From the IMG/VR virus record IMGVR_UViG_3300002514_004451, positions 8,321 to 44,962 of that record: DNA of 36,642 nt; one strand, 5' to 3'. The DNA comes from a virus. Of the stretch, positions 1-6,921 are shown one piece after another (the stretch's first letter is position 1; each line of letters starts with the position of its first letter). Under the pieces are notes generated by a model, which ran no database searches, had not been told where the DNA came from, and saw nothing but the letters and a program-made list of their open reading frames with translations. The translations under genes and the position numbers were made by a program.

Positions 1-150
1 GCTGACCATACCCCTAAGATGATGATTACCCTTTACGGAGCTTATGCTAAGTTTTATCGTTTAGCCGAATTGAATTATAGCACTAACGATTTCCATACAA
101 TTGAAGTAGGGGTTCGTTACGATTTTGCACTTCAACAAAAGCTAAGTTAA
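1..150 (+). CDS. Tail tube-like protein, C-terminal fragment
   Basis: Frame 1 is open from the first base of the window to a TAA at 148-150, giving the last 49 residues of a protein that starts upstream. The fragment ends in alternating hydrophobic and polar strands (TLYGAYAKFY, then HTIEVGVRYDF). This resembles the C-terminal strand pattern of gp19-type tail tube proteins of contractile-tailed phages, where a segment about the tube surface is followed by a strand of the form 'tfsVtfsYd'. A strong terminator follows directly, so this is the last gene of a structural transcription unit. The assignment rests on a short stretch. Another beta-rich virion protein is possible. Confidence 0.45.
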   Translation, partial: ADHTPKMMITLYGAYAKFYRLAELNYSTNDFHTIEVGVRYDFALQQKLS

Positions 151-185
151 TAAAATATTTTTTAATTTTATCTTAACTTTTTAAC

Positions 186-220
186 AGACCCCTTTATAAT
201 GTAGAGGGGTCTTATTTTTA
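186..220 (+). terminator. Rho-independent terminator after tail gene
   Basis: The 8-base stem AGACCCCT (186-193) pairs perfectly with AGGGGTCT (205-212) around an 11-base loop and is followed by TATTTTTA. It sits between the stop codon at 150 and the next start at 223, so it should end the upstream tail transcript. The loop contains TATAAT (195-200), a possible -10 element for the next gene. Confidence 0.8.
195..202 (+). promoter_or_regulatory. Possible -10 element in terminator loop
   Basis: TATAATGT lies in the loop of the terminator, 22 bases before the start codon at 223. It matches the first six bases of the TATAATAG motif found before other genes here but not the last two. No TTGACA-like -35 is seen at the usual spacing, because that region is AT-rich. 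It may be chance in an AT-rich intergenic region. Confidence 0.35.
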
Positions 221-222
221 AA

Positions 223-2613
223 ATGAAAGCAAAACTTAATATACTTGAAGCGTACTTGGACAAGGTTCTCCTTGAAGCAGGGGGAGTACACCAACGGTGG
301 TTTTCGGGAGCGGATGAGGCTGGGATAGAAGCCCTGAGAGCAGTCGCGATGTCTACCGGCAGCCAGCTTACAAAACAAGGCGCTCAGGTGGAAGCAGGAA
401 AGATGGGACCCTGGGGAGGTGCTCAAATTTCATCACCAGAGTTTGATGCTAAAACAGGTCAGGTAAAAGGTCCGGGTACTGTGTACTGGATGAGTAACGC
501 AACCGAGCTTAATTCTGGCAGTGCGGATAAGGTTTTGGCTGCCATTAATGACTGGGACCCGAAGAAGGCTCCCTCCGAAAAAGATGTTATCGATGCCGAG
601 CAGGGTGTTCAGGATGGTACTATTATGTCTCCTGAGGAACAACAAGCTGAAGCTGAAGAAGCCACAAGACAACAAGAAGCCGAGCTAAACGACCGACAAA
701 CTAACCCTGACCAAGTCGACCGAATGGCTAAAAACCTAGAACAGCTAGGCGTTGAGTTTACCACCTCCAAGCAAAAGTTAGGTCAAACTGAGGAAATTGT
801 GATGTCCGCTGAGGAAGTTGCTACCGCCATTGATGAGGCGTGTAAAATCCCTCCGTCTAATAGTTATATGGGTGGGTTGCTGGAGTGGTCCCGCGGGACG
901 GAAAATAAGTACGGGTTCGAAGGGGACGTAAACCAAGAAGTTCTAGACGTGTACGATGAGATTTTGAAAACAGTGCCTCATATACAATCCGACGATGATG
1001 GGAGGTACGTTTTGGAATCGGACCTGTCAGAAAGGCAAAAGGATGTTCTTGAGGCGGTTCGATGCCGAGGTAAAGGTTTATTTGTAGGGTTTAACAGAAA
1101 TGCAGAGACTACTAATAGCCTTCCAAAACTTGATGCCGCTATGAAAGGTCTCGAAACAGCGCGAGCAGAAGAAGGGAAAGAAACAAGCCGAGACTTCAAC
1201 ACCTACGGAGTCTCCAATTCACACACGAAACATATTTGTGCAGCAATGGGTGATGTTAAACTGAGAGACTCAGAAGGCAATGAGGTGCCACTTTTGAAAG
1301 CCTCCGGAGATGGAAAGAAAAAAGAAAACAATCTGGTTGGAACTTTTACGGAGAAAAGTTATGTAGGCATTCTTGAGTTTATGAATGGGCGAGGAGAAGA
1401 AACCATAAGTGAGGGAGTACAGGAGATGTCCGACTCCCTACAGAAGTTAGATAAGGCTGTTAGAGCAAGTGAATCATCTTTCGATGGTGTCATCCCTTCT
1501 CTTCTTTCAGATGAGGAAATCGAGGCTTGTGAATGGTACCAACGGGCTGAAAGAGCATATGAGATTCACGGACAGCCAAATGAATTGGTTAAAGCTTTGT
1601 TCATGCAAAGAGCCGGGGAGCTGAGAGACATTATCTCAACCGGGGGAGTATCTCCGATAGCTGCTAGGGAGCCCTCTAAAGAAGAAGAGCGAGGACACGA
1701 CAAGGTCCTTGGGGTGAAGCGTGACATTGTTTTTGAATTTGCAAGCGATAAAGATGCCCAAAAGTTTGCAAAAAATATAGGTCTAGGCAAGGAATACGCT
1801 CATGGTACCGAAGTCGATTTGTCCCTAAAAACTTTGGAAAGCATGAATAAAAGTATTAACTTCGAGGGGTGCACCCTAGATGTTGCACTGGATAACTCCC
1901 CCCTTGAACATAAACAGAAGGAGTACCAAGATAACTTCCAAAACAGAGTAGAGTATATAACCCGGACCAATAAGGCTATAGGCGCAGATACGGCTCAAAA
2001 TATGACAAAAGCTAAAGAGTGGGACCGAGAACAGTATGGTAAGATTCAATCCGCTCTCTCACAAAATAATTCGAACATTATGCCCGCGCTGGAGCAGATG
2101 ATTATGTCTTCTGGGGATAGAAATACAAGTGTAGCCGGAGGGATGAAAGCTAAGAAAGACTTTAAGAAGTTCGAAAAAATGGTGAAAGACATGAATTCGA
2201 CTACGGACCCAGAGGAAAGGAGAGCTTTGTCTACTTATGTGAGTCGCAACATGTTAGCTTTATTAAAATTTGAGAGAGCCACAAAAAATAAAAAATACGC
2301 ACAAGGAGCTGCGTTACATGATGTAATTAATACTTTGTCGTCCCGGGAATCCGAAGCGGTTGTTAGAGTTAATAGCGGGAAAGTATCTGTCTTCGCAGGG
2401 GATAGGATAATGGACGACGCTATATCTGCTGCTCTCGACGGGAGAGCTACACCACAACCTCTTGGAGGGTTTCATTTCAAAGACGAAGGGGGGAATAAGA
2501 TGTTCAATACATCCTATGCTGTGTCTCGACAAGGTTTTGTTAGGGTAAGAGGTACCGTCCAAGGACGCTATTTCAACAAACACTCTAAGATGCTTATGGA
2601 AGGAAGTGCGTAA
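223..2613 (+). CDS. Large protein of unknown function (796 aa)
   Basis: I do not recognise this protein. It starts at an ATG 10 bases after the terminator T-run and lacks a clear Shine-Dalgarno. It has no signal peptide or membrane segment. A Glu/Gln-rich, probably helical or disordered stretch lies at about residues 130-170 (EEQQAEAEEATRQQEAEL). Long charged helical regions follow, and the C-terminus (about 745-796) is beta-like and basic. Its size and its position next to a tail-tube-like gene make a virion or virion-assembly protein plausible, but that is an inference from location only. Its 3' end overlaps the convergent nuclease gene by 20 bases, with no terminator visible between them. 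Confidence 0.85.
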   Translation: MKAKLNILEAYLDKVLLEAGGVHQRWFSGADEAGIEALRAVAMSTGSQLTKQGAQVEAGKMGPWGGAQISSPEFDAKTGQVKGPGTVYWMSNATELNSGSADKVLAAINDWDPKKAPSEKDVIDAEQGVQDGTIMSPEEQQAEAEEATRQQEAELNDRQTNPDQVDRMAKNLEQLGVEFTTSKQKLGQTEEIVMSAEEVATAIDEACKIPPSNSYMGGLLEWSRGTENKYGFEGDVNQEVLDVYDEILKTVPHIQSDDDGRYVLESDLSERQKDVLEAVRCRGKGLFVGFNRNAETTNSLPKLDAAMKGLETARAEEGKETSRDFNTYGVSNSHTKHICAAMGDVKLRDSEGNEVPLLKASGDGKKKENNLVGTFTEKSYVGILEFMNGRGEETISEGVQEMSDSLQKLDKAVRASESSFDGVIPSLLSDEEIEACEWYQRAERAYEIHGQPNELVKALFMQRAGELRDIISTGGVSPIAAREPSKEEERGHDKVLGVKRDIVFEFASDKDAQKFAKNIGLGKEYAHGTEVDLSLKTLESMNKSINFEGCTLDVALDNSPLEHKQKEYQDNFQNRVEYITRTNKAIGADTAQNMTKAKEWDREQYGKIQSALSQNNSNIMPALEQMIMSSGDRNTSVAGGMKAKKDFKKFEKMVKDMNSTTDPEERRALSTYVSRNMLALLKFERATKNKKYAQGAALHDVINTLSSRESEAVVRVNSGKVSVFAGDRIMDDAISAALDGRATPQPLGGFHFKDEGGNKMFNTSYAVSRQGFVRVRGTVQGRYFNKHSKMLMEGSA

Positions 2614-3100
2614 CGTCCAACCCTAAGAAATCAGATAGCGTGTAAATATAATACTTTTCATTTATTGCAACAGTGTGAGATAAATTATATTTCTTACCTA
2701 CAATAACAAAAGGTTTGTGCCTCGTCTTTTTATAGATTACTAACCAATCCCGACCAGCCTGTTTAGCATCTCTCTTCGCTTGTTCTATGAATTTGTACAA
2801 ATCACTCTTAGGTTTGAAGATATCTTCGAAGGTAACATCGTATCCTGACTTACATTCTAAAATAAACTTAAAATTCTCTGGCGTTATTAGGTCTCCATGG
2901 ACTTTCATATACTGTGGCAAAACATGAGTAGTTGCGAAAGCTCCCGAACCTGGAGACCTGCAAAAATCAGTAGTGTTAAACCGGGTATTCAAAAGTTTAG
3001 CAATTTCTCTTTCAAATGCGTTGCCTTTTCTACGGCTATTAACCCTTTTCTTTTTTTTGAATTCGCCGTGGTTCAAAATATCATCTAATTTATCACCCAT
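2594..3100 (-). CDS. PD-(D/E)XK family nuclease, RecU/Holliday-resolvase-like
   Basis: This 168-residue basic protein has the layout of a small PD-(D/E)XK endonuclease. There is a Glu in the first helix (E30, within NAFEREIAKLL), then an RSPGSGA segment, an acidic GD (D70) and the core ECK motif (E82, K84) followed by an amphipathic strand and helix. Such enzymes cleave branched or damaged phage DNA, for example Holliday junction resolvases and T7 endonuclease I-type functions. The substrate cannot be told from sequence. The gene lies on the opposite strand to its neighbours. Its ATG follows a TATACTAG -10-like element by six bases, and its 3' end overlaps the big plus-strand gene by 20 bases. 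Confidence 0.7.
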   Translation of the reverse strand: MGDKLDDILNHGEFKKKKRVNSRRKGNAFEREIAKLLNTRFNTTDFCRSPGSGAFATTHVLPQYMKVHGDLITPENFKFILECKSGYDVTFEDIFKPKSDLYKFIEQAKRDAKQAGRDWLVIYKKTRHKPFVIVGKKYNLSHTVAINEKYYIYTLSDFLGLDVTHFLP

Positions 3101-3101
3101 A

Positions 3102-3118
3102 ATACTAGTATAATAGTA
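3102..3118. promoter_or_regulatory. Overlapping divergent -10 elements
   Basis: Only 18 bases separate the two divergent start codons (3100 minus, 3119 plus). The plus strand reads TATAATAG at 3109-3116, and the minus strand reads TATACTAG from 3112 down to 3105. Both overlap the perfect 10-base palindrome ATACTAGTAT (3102-3111). There are four and six bases, respectively, from the hexamer to each ATG, so transcripts would start at or next to the start codon. No -35 hexamer is recognisable. RNA polymerase could use only one direction at a time. Confidence 0.6.
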
Positions 3119-3436
3119 ATGAAAGAGAAAAAGATACCATTTAATCTTGCCAATGCCAAGTGCAAGGTAAACAACACAGGACGAAGAATGAAAATTTATA
3201 TTAAACTAAACAAGTCAGAAACCGAAGGCTGGAATCAAATTAAACAAGGTTTTACGGGGTTCAACGGAACTCAGGACGAACTTGTTAAAATGATGTTCTT
3301 TCGTGGCGTAAACGCGTTCATGGAAGACCTAAAAGAACAGGTTGGCGAACTCTCTGAAGAAGAGAAAGCAAAAATCATCGAGGAAGCTGAACAGGACAAC
3401 TCCGAAGTAAGTGAAACTAGTGAAACAGATAGTTAA
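3119..3436 (+). CDS. Small acidic-tailed protein, unknown
   Basis: This 105-residue protein is not recognised. The N-terminal part is basic (KEKKIPFNLANAKCK). A middle segment has predicted helices, and the last 35 residues are strongly acidic (LSEEEKAKIIEEAEQD followed by Ser/Glu/Thr). The ATG at 3119 is only four bases after a TATAAT element. A second in-frame ATG at 3188, with AGGA eight bases upstream, could be the true start if the transcript begins downstream of 3119. The acidic tail recalls those of phage ssDNA-binding or DNA-mimic proteins, but this is only a resemblance. It overlaps the next gene by 26 bases. Confidence 0.7.
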   Translation: MKEKKIPFNLANAKCKVNNTGRRMKIYIKLNKSETEGWNQIKQGFTGFNGTQDELVKMMFFRGVNAFMEDLKEQVGELSEEEKAKIIEEAEQDNSEVSETSETDS

Positions 3437-3731
3437 CATAAGGACCGAAAAAGAACTGTCGGCTTTGTACCAAAGAAAGAGATATGGGACTTTTAAAATC
3501 CTGTTCACTTCTACTTGGGATAAAAGCTGCCTCGCTCTTGATAAGGTCATTAACAAGTGGAAGGAAAAGGAAGGGGACGAGCTTCTTTATGTAATAAACA
3601 GCTGGGACCTTCCTGCCTCCTTTTCGATGTACATGGTCACATCTGTCCCTGCTTTAGTGCACCTTAAAAAGGGAAGAGTTAAGGTGGATGTAGAATACCC
3701 TACCGTGTATCGGTTTTTTGATTCACCTTAG
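3411..3731 (+). CDS. Thioredoxin-fold protein lacking first active-site Cys
   Basis: The 106-residue length and strand/helix order fit a thioredoxin fold. A beta strand (FKILFTST) leads into W36-D37-K38-S39-C40, where thioredoxins have WCxxC. A second half follows with the cis-proline signature (V79-P80) and the strand ALVHLKKGRVKV, matching the family's 'vPTlvlfkdG'. The first catalytic cysteine is replaced by Asp and only Cys40 remains, so it cannot be an ordinary dithiol oxidoreductase. A structural partner role, such as thioredoxin with T7 polymerase, or monothiol chemistry are options. The start is GTG at 3411, with a second GTG at 3420. The 3' end overlaps the convergent sigma gene by 32 bases. 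Confidence 0.6.
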   Translation: MKLVKQIVNIRTEKELSALYQRKRYGTFKILFTSTWDKSCLALDKVINKWKEKEGDELLYVINSWDLPASFSMYMVTSVPALVHLKKGRVKVDVEYPTVYRFFDSP

Positions 3732-4095
3732 GGTTTTCATCTTCAAAACGACCGCGCATTATCTCTTCGTATTTTTGTATTTTTAATCTGTACTTTTTAT
3801 TCTTAGTGAACATAAGTTTTAGATTATTTACAATAACTGTAGTAAAATAATTAAATGCGGCTCCGCTTTCGGGTTTGAAGTTCTTTAATGTCTTGATGGA
3901 AAGTAGAAAACATTCCTGCTTAGCATCATCAAAATCTACATTGAATTTAAAAGACATCAGAATGTTCGTAATAAGCAAATCAAGAAGTTCAATCAAGCGT
4001 TCTTCATGCTTTTTAGGGTCTTTTAAATACCCTTTAATAACCTTTTCAAACTCTGCGTTGTCTATGTAGTGAGTTTGCTTTTTCTTTTTAGCCAT
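3700..4095 (-). CDS. gp55-like late sigma factor
   Basis: The 131-residue basic protein looks like a minimal sigma-70 region 2, as in T4 gp55. An acidic-aromatic stretch, DFDDAKQECFLL (about 54-65), is followed by KTLKNFKPESGAAFNYFTTVIVNN (about 68-91). This is the 'lk.fdp..g..f.Yf..i..n' pattern of regions 2.1-2.3 that binds the beta' coiled coil and the -10 element. A basic C-terminus follows. There is no region 4, so it should not read a -35 element, as is known for T4 gp55. The best start is the ATG at 4095, five bases after a minus-strand TATAAT. A TTG at 4101 would add two residues. It probably directs RNA polymerase to the TATAATAG motifs seen in this window. Confidence 0.7.
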   Translation of the reverse strand: MAKKKKQTHYIDNAEFEKVIKGYLKDPKKHEERLIELLDLLITNILMSFKFNVDFDDAKQECFLLSIKTLKNFKPESGAAFNYFTTVIVNNLKLMFTKNKKYRLKIQKYEEIMRGRFEDENPKVNQKTDTR

Positions 4096-4110
4096 AACCA
4101 ATTATAGACC
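4096..4110. promoter_or_regulatory. Divergent promoter between sigma and polymerase genes
   Basis: Fifteen bases separate the minus-strand sigma ATG (4095) and the plus-strand polymerase ATG (4111). The minus strand carries a perfect TATAAT (4106 to 4101), five bases before the sigma start. The plus strand has a poorer TATAGA (4103-4108), two bases before ATG. The arrangement repeats that at 3102-3118. The minus-strand element is convincing and the plus-strand one is doubtful. Confidence 0.5.
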
Positions 4111-5091
4111 ATGAGTTTAGATAGTTTATTTAATTCTTTCGAAAATGATGAAAAAAAACAAATCCACCGAGAACCCGTCGGTGATGAAAAAATAGTCTTT
4201 TTACATGATTCTTATCGAAAGAAGTACGGGAAGACGTACAATTTTGATGACCAGGAATACGGAATCCTCGAGTCGTTGTTAGGGAAAACGGCTGTGCCCG
4301 ACGGCTCCTTCCAGTTCGTTCCTGCGCTTGGCGCTTATAACCTACGGGAGGATGATGTTACAACCGAGATATTGCACGCTCATCGTGAGAAGTTATCTGA
4401 GGATTTGCAGGCTATTGACCCTACTCTTATTATCCCTCTAGGAAACCTCGCGTTTAAGACTTTAACAAAGAAGTCCGGAGTCTCCACCAAGAGGGGTAAG
4501 GAGTTTCATGTGGAGATTGGCGGAAAGACCATTCCCGTCGTCCCTACGCTTCACCCGTTCTCCCTCTATTCTGAACCGAAGTTAAGGAGATTGTTCGTCC
4601 AGGACGTCGACAACGCGTATGACAAGTTTGTGTTGAATGTTAACAAGTTCGACTCCAGCCCGTATGAGTTAGTTACAGAGGTGGACAGGTTTGAAGAACT
4701 TATTGCAGAGGCTCGCAACCACGAGGCAGTGGCTATTGATATAGAGACTAATGGTTTAGATTACAAGTTGGGTAAGATTATGACCATTGGGTTTTCGTTC
4801 GAGGAGAAACAAGGGTTTGTAATTCCAATTTACCATAGCGAGTCTCAGTTTATAGACCGAGATATACAACGTATTAAAAAGGCAACACAAGGTCTCATTA
4901 CAGATGAGAACGTCGTCAAAATTTTTCATAACTCAAAGTTTGATGTAAAATTTCTTATGAATTGGGGAATCACGGACTTTAATAACATTGAGGATACGCA
5001 AATCATGCATGCCCTCGTAGATGAGAACCTACCACACTCCTTAATGGACTTGGTAAAACAATATTTCCCTCATGAATTAGAAAAGTTTTAA
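4111..5091 (+). CDS. DNA polymerase A part 1: UDG-like domain plus 3'-5' exonuclease
   Basis: Residues about 27-165 resemble a family 4 uracil-DNA glycosylase domain (PALGAYNLRE, then LGN 110-112, TKRGKEF and the HPF motif at 148-150). The N-terminal catalytic loop is not recognisable, so it is probably inactive, as in the N-terminal domain of SPO1-type polymerases. Residues about 195-326 are a DEDDy proofreading exonuclease with Exo I D210-I-E212 and Exo II N274-SKFD278. The protein stops straight after the helix where the Exo III motif should follow; that motif is in the ORF starting at 5336. The TAA stop overlaps the next ATG (TAATG). It would act at the replication fork with the other polymerase pieces. 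Confidence 0.8.
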   Translation: MSLDSLFNSFENDEKKQIHREPVGDEKIVFLHDSYRKKYGKTYNFDDQEYGILESLLGKTAVPDGSFQFVPALGAYNLREDDVTTEILHAHREKLSEDLQAIDPTLIIPLGNLAFKTLTKKSGVSTKRGKEFHVEIGGKTIPVVPTLHPFSLYSEPKLRRLFVQDVDNAYDKFVLNVNKFDSSPYELVTEVDRFEELIAEARNHEAVAIDIETNGLDYKLGKIMTIGFSFEEKQGFVIPIYHSESQFIDRDIQRIKKATQGLITDENVVKIFHNSKFDVKFLMNWGITDFNNIEDTQIMHALVDENLPHSLMDLVKQYFPHELEKF

Positions 5092-5333
5092 TGTCCTTAG
5101 AATTAAAGTACAGGCTACTTCTACTCCTTGTCGAGTGGGACCCGGCGGTAGTTTCAGCTACCACTGGGGAATTTATTATCTCTAGGGTAGCATCCCGTTT
5201 AAAAATAACAAAACCCCAGGCAAAGGGTATGATATCCAGCCTTAAAGAGCATTTAGCCTTATACGTTGATGACCTTGATTTTTGCCACAACATCAAATGG
5301 GCTACAAATAGAATAAAACATGTCTCACAATAA
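5091..5333 (+). CDS. 80-aa winged-helix-like protein inserted within polymerase gene
   Basis: This small ORF separates two parts of the polymerase exonuclease domain and matches no part of a polymerase. It is leucine-rich at the N-terminus (ELKYRLLLLLVEW). It then has a helix-turn-helix-like segment (residues about 29-50: ISRVASRLKITKPQAKGMIS) and a short hydrophobic and charged tail, which suggests a small winged-helix DNA-binding protein. Start and stop junctions are tidy: its ATG shares a base with the upstream TAA, and its stop is two bases before the next ATG. It therefore looks translated, not a sequencing artefact. It could be a captured mobile ORF or a remnant of one. No HNH, GIY-YIG or LAGLIDADG motif is visible. 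Confidence 0.65.
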   Translation: MSLELKYRLLLLLVEWDPAVVSATTGEFIISRVASRLKITKPQAKGMISSLKEHLALYVDDLDFCHNIKWATNRIKHVSQ

Positions 5334-5335
5334 TT

Positions 5336-5809
5336 ATGTTAACAGTAACTAACGGAGCGAAGCAGGACTGGGGTAGTATGCCCCTGGACGAAATGGCAAT
5401 TGGTAATGCTATGGATTGTGATTTCACATTACGATTCTGGCGTATCCTACGTAAAGACATGCGGAAGAAGCAAGTGCATCATGTGTATGATAATCTGTTG
5501 AAAGAGATTGCTATCGAGCTTGCGGGGGTAGAAAACTTCGGGATAGCGGTGGATACAGGGTATCTTGATGAGCTGGAAGTTAAGCTGGAGAGAGAGATTG
5601 GTATTCTTGAAAAAGAACTACAAGAGTTGTCCCCAATTGAAGAGGTTAATGTAAACTCAAATGTTGATTTACAACGAATCTTATTTACAGAGGACGAAGG
5701 GCTTAACCTTTACCCTGTAACTTTTACTAAGAAAACCAAAAAACCATCGGTGACTGACGCCGACCTCCAATTAATTTTGGAGGAGATTGAAAAGACGCTT
5801 GTAGGATGA
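5336..5809 (+). CDS. DNA polymerase A part 2: Exo III motif and thumb-like region
   Basis: The 157 residues continue the polymerase where the first part stopped. The early segment AIGNAMDCDFTLRFW (residues 21-35) aligns with the Exo III region 'YaaeDADvTlrLh' of family A enzymes. The Asp is kept (D27), but Gly stands where the catalytic Tyr is expected. Next comes IELAGVENFGIAVDTGYLDEL, the usual 'mE..Gv.iD...L' helix at the start of the thumb, then a helical region and KKPSVTDADLQLIL, which normally precedes the palm. It ends at a TGA in an ATGA overlap with the next ORF. It belongs to the same enzyme as the flanking ORFs and must assemble with them if active. Confidence 0.75.
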   Translation: MLTVTNGAKQDWGSMPLDEMAIGNAMDCDFTLRFWRILRKDMRKKQVHHVYDNLLKEIAIELAGVENFGIAVDTGYLDELEVKLEREIGILEKELQELSPIEEVNVNSNVDLQRILFTEDEGLNLYPVTFTKKTKKPSVTDADLQLILEEIEKTLVG

Positions 5810-6921
5810 AAAAAGAAATATATCAAAAAGTAATCGGGGAGAAATCTAAAAGTGAACTACAAGCTGCAAAGGACTTCATTACCACACTTCTTGAATACAA
5901 GAAGAAATGTAAACAGCACAAGACGTATGTAAAAGGCGTTAAAGCTGCGATTGCGTACAACAAAGAAGACCGTATCTATTCAAGCTATAACTTCTCTCAA
6001 ACCGTTACAGGACGGCTAAGCTGTTCCACGTATGTGTGTGGTCCAAAGATGAAGAAAGGGGTGTCCTTTCACACGTTACCCCGACCTACTGAGGACAATG
6101 TTAATATCCGTAAATTGATGAAATCCGATGGGGATAAAGCTTTCATCGCGGCAGACTTCTCTCAAGCTGAGTTGCGAGTGCTCGCGCAGTGCTGCAAGGA
6201 TAAAAACCTAATTAAAGCGTTCACGTCCGGTCAAGACCTCCATAGCTTTACGGCATCGTTGGTGTTTGGGAAGGACGTAAAAGACGTTACTAAAACAGAG
6301 CGTCAAATTGCAAAAAGTGTTAGCTTCCTTATTGTGTATGGGGGAGGACCTAACAAATTGGCACAACAAATTAACAAGCCCGTTGCGTACTGTAAGGGCA
6401 TCTTTAAGGCATACCAAGATTCCTTTCCTAACGTTTTTAAGTGGATTAGTGTTATCCATAAAAGCGTTAAAGAGCACGGGTACGCGGTTAGCCTTTTCGG
6501 CAGGAGAAGGAATCTACCAAACGTTAACAGCCCTATAAAGAAATATCAATATAGAGCTTTAAGGCAGGGATTGAATTTTGTTATTCAAAGTTCGGCTTCG
6601 GATTTAATGCTCCACTCTATTACAAGACTTTGTAAAGACTTAGATGGCGCTGGAGTTAAGTACGATTTGTTAGCGACTGTCCATGATTCGGTGGAGCTTC
6701 AATGTGAGGTTAAGGATGTGGAGCGTTGCGTGGAAATCATGCGTAAAAGTCTTACGTCCACCGAAGATTTACACACGTACTACGGCTTAGATTTTATAGT
6801 TCCCTTTGAAGTAGACATTGAAGCTGGGACTTCTTTTGGAGACGGGATAGAAGTGGAGTTTACCCCACAAGGTTCTGTCCTAAATACAAGTGAAATTACC
6901 AATTATGTCCAAAACAACTAG
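5806..6921 (+). CDS. DNA polymerase A part 3: catalytic palm and fingers
   Basis: This 371-residue protein has the full polymerase core. The TGR primer-template motif is at 68-70. Motif A is ADFSQAELR with catalytic D117. Motif B is R166-QIAK170-SVSF174-LIVY178-G, and motif C is HDS at 293-295. The residue equivalent to E. coli Pol I Phe762 is Phe174; this position varies among Phe, Tyr and Leu in marine phages and affects nucleotide discrimination. The expected 'tTYv' helix (HKTYVKG, 38-44) is near the start. The gene begins in an ATGA overlap with part 2, so it is likely made by coupled reinitiation. It is the replicative polymerase core of the phage. Confidence 0.92.
   Translation: MKKEIYQKVIGEKSKSELQAAKDFITTLLEYKKKCKQHKTYVKGVKAAIAYNKEDRIYSSYNFSQTVTGRLSCSTYVCGPKMKKGVSFHTLPRPTEDNVNIRKLMKSDGDKAFIAADFSQAELRVLAQCCKDKNLIKAFTSGQDLHSFTASLVFGKDVKDVTKTERQIAKSVSFLIVYGGGPNKLAQQINKPVAYCKGIFKAYQDSFPNVFKWISVIHKSVKEHGYAVSLFGRRRNLPNVNSPIKKYQYRALRQGLNFVIQSSASDLMLHSITRLCKDLDGAGVKYDLLATVHDSVELQCEVKDVERCVEIMRKSLTSTEDLHTYYGLDFIVPFEVDIEAGTSFGDGIEVEFTPQGSVLNTSEITNYVQNN

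Noticed and set aside
5089-5338. Group I intron or intein splitting the polymerase gene
   Set aside because: The flanking bases (T before, G at the end) would allow a group I intron, but the segment is only about 250 bases, is filled by a tidy ORF with coupled start and stop, and I could not see a convincing P3/P7 core. An intein is ruled out by the in-frame stop codons.
5800-5820. Programmed -1 frameshift at the A-run near the part 2/part 3 junction
   Set aside because: The A AAA AAG-like run lies after the TGA that ends part 2, so a ribosome in that frame never reaches it. The ATGA overlap points to reinitiation.
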